DNA of 40,406 nucleotides, taken from contig JAAYJM010000195.1 in the NCBI GenBank assembly GCA_012522895.1, positions 1 through 40,406 on the forward strand. The letters are read 5' to 3'. Under the pieces are notes generated by a model. It saw nothing but the letters and a program-made list of their open reading frames with translations. It was not told where the DNA came from and searched no databases. The translations under genes and the position numbers were made by a program. This DNA is from Ignavibacteria bacterium. Its GTDB lineage: Bacteria; Bacteroidota; Ignavibacteria; Kapaibacteriales; UBA2268. This document shows positions 24,593 through 33,162 of this stretch, in pieces. Within the stretch, counting starts at the first letter, position 1. The number at the start of each line of letters is the position of its first letter.

Positions 24593-26413
24593 ATGAAGAA
24601 ATACCTATCATTTATGCTCGGGGCTTTGTTTATGCTTGGAATTTTAATTTCATTGCCTGCAACAGCCCAAGTTTATAGTGAATTTGAGCCACCTGTCAAT
24701 GTCAAAAAAGGTAGTTACACCGACCTTGTTAACGATGTGTACATTCCGCACTCCTCGTTTACTCGTGTGTCTTCTGCAATTAACGATACGATAAATGGAT
24801 ATGCTCAGATTCCAATCGGCTTTGAATTTGAATTCAATGGGAATTCATACTCGAATCTTTGGGTTTGCGTTAATGGTTTTGTTACTTTCAACAATCCACT
24901 TTCGCTTGCTCAAGATCTGCCAGATGGACTTTTTACTTTCGATGACGCTCGTTTTCAAAATAACGTGATTGCTCCTTATTGGGGAAATCACTGCTATAGA
25001 GCATCTTCAAGAATTTCTTATAAACAAGAAGAAAACAATACTATTTTGACAGTTCAATGGCAAAATTTGAACGTCAATAGCCCTATTGATCCAACAAGAG
25101 TTGCATCTTTTCAAGTAAAACTTTACAAATCGACCGATGCAAGCTCAAAGCAAGGAAATATAGAATTTAGCTACAGCTCAGTTGGAATGAACGTCGGAAC
25201 TGGCGCCGCTGTTGGAATTAAAGGCGGAAACTTTAACGACTTTTTAAATGCTTTGCAGTATTACAATCCAAGTCAAGCAGCCATTGCAACAACTAAAACA
25301 TTGATTTTCCCACCTACAGGCGCAACAGATAGTATTTTCTTGTTTAGACCTACCATTAGATACAGAGATACATCTAATTGGGGTGATGGTGATGTCGATA
25401 TGTCAAAGAACTTTGCTCACGCTGGAATGCCACAGAATCGTTATGTAACAATTAATGACGCTTACATAATTTTAAATTCAATTGCTACAAGAACACCTTT
25501 AGACAGTGTTCACGGACGTCAAGCATTCCACGGAGACGTAAATCATAATGGCCGTTATTATTATGATTTAGCTCAAAACAAAAAAGTGAAAATTCCTTGG
25601 AGAGACCTGTATTACGATCAAAATATTAACGTTCCACCTTATGTGAATGTTCCATCAAAAAATAATATATTTTTCGAGGTAACCGAATATGACGCCGCAT
25701 TAATACTGCACTATCTAAGCGCAAGATTGCCAAAATTACCTTGGCTAATTGATACAATCGTCCAGTTCGGAAAAAACATTCCACAAGATTTAGTTGCAAA
25801 TAATCTTTCATTAGGAGAAATCACAAAAGTTGGAGATAACAGATACACATTCCCACTTTTCTTAAATGGTTTTTATAATGGAACTATTGCTTCTAAATTA
25901 GAGTTAAACGCTAATATAATAGAGGTAGAATCAAATATTAGCTCTGAGAACTTTTTGATTGATTATTCAAATAATCTTCTTGTATTTGCTGGTTCTGGCG
26001 AATTTGATAAATCATCGCCCATGGCATATATTACAATTTCAAGCTCAGAAAAAGATTTGAATATTAGCGATCTCACATTTAATGATAATGAACTTGGAAA
26101 CCAAAGCTATCGCTTGCCTTTGGAACAAAGCTCAAGCAATGCTTTGCTTTTGCAAAACAGTCCAAATCCATTTGCAAATAGCACAAGTATTATTGTTAAT
26201 ATTGCTGAAGATGCTAATTACACACTTTCAATCTATGACCTTTCTGGCAATAGAATTAAAGTATTAGCAAATGAATTTTTAAGTGCTGGGCAATACTCAT
26301 ATCATTTTGATGGAGTTGATTCAAATGGAAATCAATTAAGCAACGGTATGTATATTTATAAACTTACCAGTGCTAATACTTCTGTTTCTATGAAAATGAT
26401 GCTTAATAGATAA
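24593..26413 (+). CDS. T9SS-secreted protein with nidogen-like domain, dockerin-like repeats and possible cohesin-like domain
   Basis: I choose the ATG at 24593 because GGAG lies 6 nt upstream and it gives a clean signal peptide (MKKYLSF...ATAQ); the track starts 11 codons earlier. The mature 606-residue protein has a beta domain at about 70-195 (IPIGFEFEFNG, LWVCVNGFVTF). Two dockerin-type halves follow: GDGDVDMS...YVTINDAYIILNSI (about 262-297) and GDVNHNG...VTEYDAALILHYLS (about 313-377). Each has extra residues between the calcium loop and the helix. A beta-sandwich at about 400-500 may be cohesin-like. The C-terminal T9SS domain is about 523-606 (SPNPFANSTSI, FlgD-like SGNRIKVL, NGMYIYKL). 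The next gene starts 6 nt after its stop, so they are co-transcribed. Function unknown; a scaffold or adhesion role is inferred. Confidence 0.8.
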   Translation: MKKYLSFMLGALFMLGILISLPATAQVYSEFEPPVNVKKGSYTDLVNDVYIPHSSFTRVSSAINDTINGYAQIPIGFEFEFNGNSYSNLWVCVNGFVTFNNPLSLAQDLPDGLFTFDDARFQNNVIAPYWGNHCYRASSRISYKQEENNTILTVQWQNLNVNSPIDPTRVASFQVKLYKSTDASSKQGNIEFSYSSVGMNVGTGAAVGIKGGNFNDFLNALQYYNPSQAAIATTKTLIFPPTGATDSIFLFRPTIRYRDTSNWGDGDVDMSKNFAHAGMPQNRYVTINDAYIILNSIATRTPLDSVHGRQAFHGDVNHNGRYYYDLAQNKKVKIPWRDLYYDQNINVPPYVNVPSKNNIFFEVTEYDAALILHYLSARLPKLPWLIDTIVQFGKNIPQDLVANNLSLGEITKVGDNRYTFPLFLNGFYNGTIASKLELNANIIEVESNISSENFLIDYSNNLLVFAGSGEFDKSSPMAYITISSSEKDLNISDLTFNDNELGNQSYRLPLEQSSSNALLLQNSPNPFANSTSIIVNIAEDANYTLSIYDLSGNRIKVLANEFLSAGQYSYHFDGVDSNGNQLSNGMYIYKLTSANTSVSMKMMLNR

Positions 26414-26419
26414 ATCGAA

Positions 26420-27622
26420 ATGTTTTATCGTGTTTTTAATATAATAATTATTGTGTGGTTGCTTTTTCTAAGTAGCCACACAATAATATTAACAAAAGAA
26501 GCGATGACGGTGCAGCTGAAAAGCAATAATCTTGTTGATGTCTGCGGAAACAAAAAAAATTCAGTTATCGTTTATATTGACATTGGAAATATTTTAAAAA
26601 GCGATTCTTTAGCTGGGTATAATTTTGAATTGCTGTATAATGATGAAAAGCTAAAGTTTAATACAGCGCTGGCAACAGGCTCTTTGACAGAAGGAATAAG
26701 TGCAAAGGATTTCAATTTTGCCGATCCTGGAAAAATATTCGGCTATGCCCTTAAAACAAACGGGTTGATAGAGGGTAATAAGCCGCTAATAGCTTTTCTT
26801 GGTGATTATAAAGGCGATTGCCCCGATAGCGCTTTTGTTAATATTTCGTTCATTGAATTTACAGAATATTTTAAAAAGAAAGCTGATACATTAAAAAATT
26901 GCTTTGTCGAAGCACTTGTTTTTGAAAAAGATGAAAGATTTCTTTCTTCTCAATTTGAGCTGGATTCTATAATAATTCCTTTTGAGGAAAACACTGTTTC
27001 TTCAAAAGTTATGATTTATAGCTATGATGACGCAAGATTGGATACAGTTGATTTTCAAATTAATATATCGGACATAGAAAGGTTTGAAGTTCAAAGCATC
27101 AGCTCTAATACGGATAACATAGAAATTTTAGATTTTAATTCTGAAACAGGGATTTTAAGGACAGTTGTAGATGCTTCTATAAAAGAGGACGATTGGTTCA
27201 TTATTGAGTTGAACGAGAAGTTGAAGGATGAAAATTCCGTTCAATTGAATATTGCACCAATCAAGATAAACGATTGCTCATGCATTAGTTTTCTTAGAGG
27301 AAGCAAACAAATTTTAAAAAGTGAAATTAAAGATACAACTTCAACTGAGGATACAACGGCAAATAGCGTTTATATCAAGCACTTTAAAGAGATTGAAAGT
27401 TTTTATAACAAAGCCTTAGAAGAATTTGTCATTTTAGATAAGAATATGGAGCTTGAAAGTGTATCGCTTATGACATTAGAAGGTAAAATATTGCAAAAGA
27501 AAGATTTACTTAATAGACAAAATAGATATAGTATTGATGTCTCAAACTATGCAAATGGTTTGTTCCTTGTTCAGCTAAAAAACAGAAATGTGATAAAGAA
27601 TATATTATTAATAAAATATTAA
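26420..27622 (+). CDS. Secreted protein with cohesin-like domain and short T9SS-type C-terminal domain
   Basis: This 400-residue protein begins with a hydrophobic export signal (VFNIIIIVWLLFLSS). Residues about 33-155 look like a cohesin-type beta-sandwich: VIVYIDIGN, then LAGYNFELLYNDEKLKFNTA, and later KPLIAFLGDY with SAFVNISFIEF. A second beta-rich region spans about 185-290. The last ~55 residues (MTLEGKILQKKDLLNRQNRYSIDVS, ending VIKNILLIKY) fit a type A T9SS sorting domain without the usual PNP start. It lies 6 nt after the dockerin-like gene and 28 nt before the next secreted protein gene. The cohesin assignment is by eye and needs a profile search. Confidence 0.65.
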   Translation: MFYRVFNIIIIVWLLFLSSHTIILTKEAMTVQLKSNNLVDVCGNKKNSVIVYIDIGNILKSDSLAGYNFELLYNDEKLKFNTALATGSLTEGISAKDFNFADPGKIFGYALKTNGLIEGNKPLIAFLGDYKGDCPDSAFVNISFIEFTEYFKKKADTLKNCFVEALVFEKDERFLSSQFELDSIIIPFEENTVSSKVMIYSYDDARLDTVDFQINISDIERFEVQSISSNTDNIEILDFNSETGILRTVVDASIKEDDWFIIELNEKLKDENSVQLNIAPIKINDCSCISFLRGSKQILKSEIKDTTSTEDTTANSVYIKHFKEIESFYNKALEEFVILDKNMELESVSLMTLEGKILQKKDLLNRQNRYSIDVSNYANGLFLVQLKNRNVIKNILLIKY

Positions 27623-27650
27623 ATTATAATTGTTTTATATGGAGGTTCTT

Positions 27651-30600
27651 ATGAAGTTCAATAATTTACATCAAAGAAGCATCGGCTTGATTTTCGCCCT
27701 TTTATTAGTGGGATTCATTTCGATGCTTACTGAGAATGCATTTAGCCAGAGTCGTCCAAGCATTCCATTGCTAAGCTTAACAGGCGCAGCAGATGGCTGG
27801 AATGATGTCTGGTATCCCGATGGGAGGGTTTGGATTCCACCTTCAAAAGGAAACGAAGTTCGTGAATTCCTTTTGCCGGTTTTTGTAAAAAACCAATGGA
27901 AATCATATCCTCAAACCGCTGATCAATATAAGGCGGATCCAATTCACTCTTTCAAATTTTCTATGCTTTACGATAGCTCTGCTATCAAACCAGTAGATAT
28001 TCAAACTTTCCACCCGGTCAACGACCCCTTGGATCCAAGATTTAGATATGCTCCAGATCCGCTGGCAAAAGATTTTATTGTAGATTGGGAAGTATTTCAC
28101 AACCATAGCTACAGAGAGTTTGTTAACCCTTCTACTCCTTTACAAGATAAGTTAAAAGGGCGCGAAATTGTAATTACAGGTATGTCTTCTAATGCATTAC
28201 CAAATTCTGATGATTACGAGGTGCTTTTATATGTTCGTTTCCAGGTTATTGCGAAAGAAGGTTTGGTTGGAACAGCACGCAAGACTTTGATTTACATTAA
28301 TGCAGATGAAATAATGTATAACGACTTAAACGTTGCGAAATATGCTCCGTTCTTAAATCTTCGTCCCTACAATCCAAACGTAGAATTCGATTTTCCAGAT
28401 CCTACTCCATTTGACCACGTTACTGGATTAGGTGGATTTTCTGGCTTAGCAGGTATAAAAAATAGACCACCCGACCCAACAAATCCACCACCGAACTCAC
28501 AGTGGAACGTTGAGCCGACTTTACCGGGTGTTATTTATATTAACATTACCGATAACCTGCCAAAAATTAATGTTTCTTTGGAAAGAGCTATTGGAACACC
28601 TTCTCCCTTCTCATTATTGCAAGTTGTTCCGGGCGAGCTTTGGCACATGACCGACCCAATCACCGATGATGAGGGGAATATTGAAGCTCCAAGCTATTCA
28701 GGTGATAGAAAAATTAAATTAGCAAACAGCACAACTCGCTCAAGAATTATAGATTTAGAAATTGAATCTGACCAACCCTGGTTGCTTTTCAAAATGGACG
28801 GCATCGTTCCGCCAAGCACTATTTACAATAATTGGTCAACAAAAGGAACTATTTTTAGAATTGATAATAGTATTTTGGGAACAGACCGCGACCCGAATGG
28901 CAGCACTACAAATCTTGATCCAGAAATTTTCCTTAGCATTCGTTGCGATAATACTCAGCTTGCAGCCTTAGAGCAAAAAGCTGGAATTTATGTAGGACAT
29001 ATTACTTTTAGATCTACAACAGCCTCTATTTCACCCGCACGCTTGAGAGTAACATTTATTAACTTTGCTAACCCAGAAGAACCAGAATTGGATCAAGTTT
29101 GGGGAGAGCATCGCGGAATAAAAATTGATGTAAAGAACTCAAGAGGCGCTCATACACACAGAACACAACTTATTTTTGGAACTGGTAAAAGAGCCACAAA
29201 CGGCGTTGATACCCTTTATGGCGAACACGCTCATATAACTCCACCTTCCGGATTTTACGCAAGATGGTTCCCTACAGACGAAACCGTGTTGCAAGATGTT
29301 CCATATGGATTTGGAGACTTTGCTCCTAATGACGAAGAACGCTATTATTTCCCACGCTCACGTGACATTAGAAGCTCCTATGACACCGTTACTTCTATTA
29401 AATATCTTTGCAAGTATTCAGCTGGTAGTTCCGATTATTATCCGGTAATATTAGAATGGAATACAGAAGATTTTCCACCAAATGCACAGCTTTATTTGCG
29501 AGATGCTTTGAACGGTATTAAATTTAACGTTAATATGAGAGAGGCTACAAATATTAGCGGAACAAGGTATTCATATACTTTGAATGACCCGATGGATACT
29601 ACTTTCGTAATTGAGTATACATTGCCAAAAGTTGTTCAATATGTTGATGCAAACAATCAGCCTATTATTAAAAAGGGTTGGAATTTGCTTTCCTTACCTG
29701 TTAAACCTTTGGATTTAAGATATAACAAAGTATATACGCAAGCGGTAAATATTCCTTATTACTTCTCTCAAAATCAATATCAGCAAGCTGAAGAGTTGAA
29801 AGCTGGTGTGGGTTACTTCATCAAGTATAGCGACACCGTGGACACTCGTTTTGCTGGTGCTCATATTATGAATATTTCCCTTGAGCAAGACAATGCAGTT
29901 CGCGTTTATCCTGGTTGGAATACTATTGGAACTTTATCTGTGCCAGTTTCTATTGACCAGATTAGATTTGATGTTATTCCAAACTCAACTTTAAGAGAGC
30001 CACAGACAAGATATACCAAAAAATTTGGTGTTTGGGCTTATAACACAGACAGGGGCTACGAAGAAGTTTCCGGTTTAACTCCAGGTCTTGGCTATTGGAT
30101 TAAAGTTGGTCGCGATGACGAATACCCGGGCCACGGCTATTTGAAAATTGAAAGAGGAACCTCACGTATTTTTGCTAACGATGCACCAAACGAGAGACAA
30201 TCAGTTTTAAGCGATGCCGTTAAATTCAATATCAACGCTCAAAATGCTTCTAATAATTTATATTGGACCTCAAATAATTCAATAGATTTGAATAGCTTTG
30301 AGATGCCACCAGCACCTCCATCTGAATTGTTTGACGTCAGATTTAGCAGCAATAGAAATCTTGAAAATTCAAACGCTACTATTTTATTGCAGGCAGCCGA
30401 TTATCCACTCTCAATTTCTGTTGATAATCCAACAAGGAACTTTAAGCTTTATGACGCTGTTACAAATGAATTCTTTGGTGAAATTAATAATAGCACAAAC
30501 AGTGTAACTATTGCTCAAAGCAAAGCTAATGCAATTAAAGTAGAAGTAGTTCCAAGCTCAACAGAATTTGGTTTGAGCTGCTATCCTAATCCAGTAGCAA

Positions 30601-30821
30601 GCAATTCTACTTTAAGCTTTGTTATCACAGAGAATACTCAGGTTAGCTTAAAGCTTTACGATGCACTTGGAAATGAAGTTTCTGATTTGCTTAATGAATA
30701 CAAAGCCGCTGGCGAGTATAGCATTAATTTGAATGCAAGCACACTCGCAAATGGCAAATATATTTGCAAATTAATTGCTGGACAAAATCAAGCAGTCCAA
30801 ATGATTACTGTTGTTAAATAA
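27651..30821 (+). CDS. Large T9SS-secreted modular protein with cohesin-like and PPxPxxxFDxRF modules
   Basis: The ATG at 27651 is preferred over the track start because GGAGG lies 5 nt before it and it opens a signal peptide ending NAFSQ; the product has 1056 residues. Residues about 60-205 resemble a cohesin-type domain (IHSFKFSMLYDSSAIKPVDI). Around 492-665 is a module (VKNSRGAHTHRTQLIFGTG, then PPSGFYARWFP) also found in the giant protein. Two tandem GWN...GYxIK repeats follow (GWNLLSLPV at 676 to GYFIK, GWNTIGTL at 755 to GYWIK). A second module motif, MPPAPPSELFDVRF, is at about 885. The T9SS domain is about 977-1056 (CYPNPVASNSTLSF, ending QMITVVK). A strong terminator follows. Function unknown; display at the cell surface is expected. 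Confidence 0.8.
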   Translation: MKFNNLHQRSIGLIFALLLVGFISMLTENAFSQSRPSIPLLSLTGAADGWNDVWYPDGRVWIPPSKGNEVREFLLPVFVKNQWKSYPQTADQYKADPIHSFKFSMLYDSSAIKPVDIQTFHPVNDPLDPRFRYAPDPLAKDFIVDWEVFHNHSYREFVNPSTPLQDKLKGREIVITGMSSNALPNSDDYEVLLYVRFQVIAKEGLVGTARKTLIYINADEIMYNDLNVAKYAPFLNLRPYNPNVEFDFPDPTPFDHVTGLGGFSGLAGIKNRPPDPTNPPPNSQWNVEPTLPGVIYINITDNLPKINVSLERAIGTPSPFSLLQVVPGELWHMTDPITDDEGNIEAPSYSGDRKIKLANSTTRSRIIDLEIESDQPWLLFKMDGIVPPSTIYNNWSTKGTIFRIDNSILGTDRDPNGSTTNLDPEIFLSIRCDNTQLAALEQKAGIYVGHITFRSTTASISPARLRVTFINFANPEEPELDQVWGEHRGIKIDVKNSRGAHTHRTQLIFGTGKRATNGVDTLYGEHAHITPPSGFYARWFPTDETVLQDVPYGFGDFAPNDEERYYFPRSRDIRSSYDTVTSIKYLCKYSAGSSDYYPVILEWNTEDFPPNAQLYLRDALNGIKFNVNMREATNISGTRYSYTLNDPMDTTFVIEYTLPKVVQYVDANNQPIIKKGWNLLSLPVKPLDLRYNKVYTQAVNIPYYFSQNQYQQAEELKAGVGYFIKYSDTVDTRFAGAHIMNISLEQDNAVRVYPGWNTIGTLSVPVSIDQIRFDVIPNSTLREPQTRYTKKFGVWAYNTDRGYEEVSGLTPGLGYWIKVGRDDEYPGHGYLKIERGTSRIFANDAPNERQSVLSDAVKFNINAQNASNNLYWTSNNSIDLNSFEMPPAPPSELFDVRFSSNRNLENSNATILLQAADYPLSISVDNPTRNFKLYDAVTNEFFGEINNSTNSVTIAQSKANAIKVEVVPSSTEFGLSCYPNPVASNSTLSFVITENTQVSLKLYDALGNEVSDLLNEYKAAGEYSINLNASTLANGKYICKLIAGQNQAVQMITVVK

Positions 30822-30842
30822 TTCAGCAATTATATATTAATT

Positions 30843-30875
30843 AAAAAGGGCGATTTTGTATCGCCCTTTTTTTTT
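30843..30875 (+). terminator. Intrinsic terminator after the T9SS protein gene
   Basis: AAAAAGGGCGAT and ATCGCCCTTTTT form a GC-centred stem with a 5-nt loop (TTTGT), followed by an uninterrupted T-run to 30875. This is a textbook rho-independent terminator and closes the 24593-30821 transcript. Confidence 0.9.
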
Positions 30876-30978
30876 AAAACCTTGAAATATCGGAAATCCC
30901 TTAGATAAATTTGAACAAATATTTGATGGAAACAGACTTTTTTAAAGTATAAAAAAATATAATCAGTTAAAATACGTT

Positions 30979-30986
30979 TAGATTTG
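30979..30986 (+). promoter_or_regulatory. Candidate -7 box TAGATTTG upstream of the 31018 gene
   Basis: TAGATTTG matches TAnnTTTG and lies 31 nt before the ATG at 31018, after the strong terminator, so a promoter is needed here. No TTG is found at the expected -33 spacing. Confidence 0.4.
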
Positions 30987-31017
30987 ATAAGTATATGCAA
31001 ACAGATCTTAAAAGTAA

Positions 31018-32280
31018 ATGAAAATCATAAAATCTATAATTATAGTTATATTCTTTTTTACACTCTATTCTGCCGAAGCACAAAAGATATTAATTCCTAT
31101 GGACTTTGCCCAGACTGACCATCTAAAATCTTATGGAGTTGCTTATTGGATTTTGGAAAAAGGGCAAACCGTTGATTGGCTTTTAAACTACCGCGGAGGC
31201 TCTTTTATGTGCGATTACAACAATTTAATTGAAGCGGAGTGCAGAGTTCGGGGCGTGTTTTTTGAAAATATTGATGGCCTTACTGCCTCTGGGATATATG
31301 CCCAAGTCCAAAGCGAAGATTATAATATGGATGTAGTTAAGCTTGAAAAAGCTCCAAAAGTAGGGGTTTATGCTCCAAAAAGCATTCTGCCTTGGGATGA
31401 TGCGGTAGTGCTTGCTTTGACTTATGCGGAAATACCACATGATATTTTTTGGGATGACGAGGTTTTAGCTGGCACACTTAACGATTACGATTGGCTTCAT
31501 CTTCACCACGAGGATTTTACTGGGCAATATGGAAAATTTTGGGCATCTTTCCAAAATACGCCTTGGTATATTCAAGATGTTCAGCTAAATGAAAGCAATG
31601 CAAGGAAAAATGGTTTTAGTAAAGTTTCAAAATTAAAACTTGCCGTTGTCTTAAAGATTAAAGAATTTGTTCTCAATGGCGGTTTTTTATTTACAATGTG
31701 CAGCGCAACTGATTCATTCGATGTTGCATTGGCGGCTCAGAATACTGACATTTGCCATGAAGTGTTCGATGGCGATCCAATGGACCCAGATGCTCAAGAA
31801 AAACTTGATTTTTCAGAAACCTTTGCCTTCGAGAATTTTACATTAGTTAAGGATCCTTACACTTACGCCATTTCTTCTATTGATACTGGGCCCACAACTT
31901 TGAGCAACCCTGGTGCTGATTATTTTACCCTATTTGATTTTTCCGCAAAGTGGGATCCCGTTCCTACTATGCTAACTCAATGCCACGTTAATGTTATTCA
32001 GGGCTTTTTGGGCCAAACAACTGCGTTCAGAAAAGAATATATAAAAAAATCGGTAACTATAATGGGAGAGCGCGAAGGGACTGATGAGGTGAAATATATT
32101 CGCGGAAATGTTGGCAAAGGGACTTTCACATTTTACGCCGGGCATGACCCAGAGGACTACCAACATCTCGTTGGAGACCCTCCCACAGACTTAAAACTTC
32201 ACAAAAATTCGCCGGGCTATCGGCTTATTTTGAATAATATACTTTTCCCTGCTGCAAAAAAGAAAAAACAAAAAACATAA
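31018..32280 (+). CDS. Secreted conserved protein of the family often labelled 'asparagine synthetase B' (function unknown)
   Basis: This 420-residue protein has a signal peptide (MKIIKSIIIVIFFFTLYSAEAQ). After it, ILIPMDFAQTDHLKSYGVAY and WLLNYRGGSFM are typical of a conserved Bacteroidota family that databases often name asparagine synthetase B. I see neither the N-terminal Cys amidotransferase nor the ATP-binding SGGLDS motif of true AsnB, and the protein is exported, so that name is probably wrong. The middle and C-terminal parts (FVLNGGFLFTMCSATDSFDVAL, GNVGKGTFTFYAGHDPEDYQH, GYRLILNNILFPA) resemble a glutamine amidotransferase-like/ThuA-type alpha/beta fold. It lacks a T9SS domain and ends in a lysine-rich tail. 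It is transcribed apart from the upstream genes. Confidence 0.65.
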   Translation: MKIIKSIIIVIFFFTLYSAEAQKILIPMDFAQTDHLKSYGVAYWILEKGQTVDWLLNYRGGSFMCDYNNLIEAECRVRGVFFENIDGLTASGIYAQVQSEDYNMDVVKLEKAPKVGVYAPKSILPWDDAVVLALTYAEIPHDIFWDDEVLAGTLNDYDWLHLHHEDFTGQYGKFWASFQNTPWYIQDVQLNESNARKNGFSKVSKLKLAVVLKIKEFVLNGGFLFTMCSATDSFDVALAAQNTDICHEVFDGDPMDPDAQEKLDFSETFAFENFTLVKDPYTYAISSIDTGPTTLSNPGADYFTLFDFSAKWDPVPTMLTQCHVNVIQGFLGQTTAFRKEYIKKSVTIMGEREGTDEVKYIRGNVGKGTFTFYAGHDPEDYQHLVGDPPTDLKLHKNSPGYRLILNNILFPAAKKKKQKT

Positions 32281-32282
32281 TT

Positions 32283-32312
32283 TTGTTTAATTTCCATATA
32301 TTCTTATTTTTG
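32283..32312 (+). promoter_or_regulatory. Bacteroidota-type promoter TTG-N19-TATTTTTG for the 32341 operon
   Basis: TTG at 32283-32285 is followed after exactly 19 nt by TATTTTTG (32305-32312), which lies 28 nt before the ATG at 32341. Spacing and boxes match the primary-sigma consensus of Bacteroidota. Confidence 0.6.
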
Positions 32313-32340
32313 TTAATTGTTTTTGTATTTATTTAAGAAC

Positions 32341-33162
32341 ATGACAAGAGCATCTTTTTTATTAAAATTTATAGCGATACTGCTTCTAACTTCGAGTTCG
32401 CTTGGGCTGGCGCAAATTAGAATTGATTTTAGCGATGCAGCTTTTCCAAGGGCTAAGAAAGCAAACATTTTTGTTGAGGCGGAAGGGAATTTTGATGCAG
32501 TAAACGAAATAAAAATAGTGCTGAAATATAATTCTTATGTTATTGATATTCTTAAAATTACTGGAAGTGAAAAGCATATTATCGGCTGCTCCGAGCCGGA
32601 TTTAATTAGAAAATTTGATAAAATTGATTCTGCAACAATAGAATTTTCTTGCAATGAAATAAACGCAAAAGCTGGGAAAAGACTTTTTGATATAGAAATC
32701 GAAGGGCTTGCCTCGCCAGATTCCTTGACTTACATTTTTATAGAAAGTATTTATTTTGATGGAAAAAAGCAAGTTCTTGGTTTTCAAAAGAATAGTAAAA
32801 TATTAGTGCAAGGCAGCTCGATTTTCCAGCAAATTGAAGGTATGGGCTTAGCTTACCCAAATCCTTTTTTTGACAAAATATACATACCTTTTGCCCTTTC
32901 TAAAGAATCGAATGTTGATTTTTATATTTATTCTGCAAGTGGAAGCCTTATTTTCGATAAATCTGCTATTGGCAAAGAAATAATTATTAGAAGCGAAAGC
33001 GGAAATGTTTCGGGCAACATAGATTTAAACAAAGCTCTTGAAAAGGGAAGATATATAATTGAGTTTGCTCCAAGGAGCTGGAGTTTTTCAACCGCCCGAT
33101 ATTACTTTTTATTAAAAACGGATAGAGACATATATAGTTCTATACTACTTTATGTAAAATGA
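32341..33162 (+). CDS. Small secreted protein with cohesin-like domain and T9SS-type C-terminal domain
   Basis: The ATG at 32341 (273 aa) is preferred to the TTG at 32317 because it sits just after a good promoter and opens a normal signal peptide (FIAILLLTSSSLGLAQ). Residues about 25-150 look like a cohesin-type beta-sandwich: ANIFVEAEGNFDAVNEIKIVL, then a KYNSYVIDILKI strand. The C-terminal part starts LAYPNPFFDKIYIPF at about 170 and ends SSILLYVK, which fits a T9SS type A domain with an insertion. Its stop overlaps the next gene as ATGA, so it is coupled with the IgGFc-like barrel protein and may be its partner. Confidence 0.65.
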   Translation: MTRASFLLKFIAILLLTSSSLGLAQIRIDFSDAAFPRAKKANIFVEAEGNFDAVNEIKIVLKYNSYVIDILKITGSEKHIIGCSEPDLIRKFDKIDSATIEFSCNEINAKAGKRLFDIEIEGLASPDSLTYIFIESIYFDGKKQVLGFQKNSKILVQGSSIFQQIEGMGLAYPNPFFDKIYIPFALSKESNVDFYIYSASGSLIFDKSAIGKEIIIRSESGNVSGNIDLNKALEKGRYIIEFAPRSWSFSTARYYFLLKTDRDIYSSILLYVK

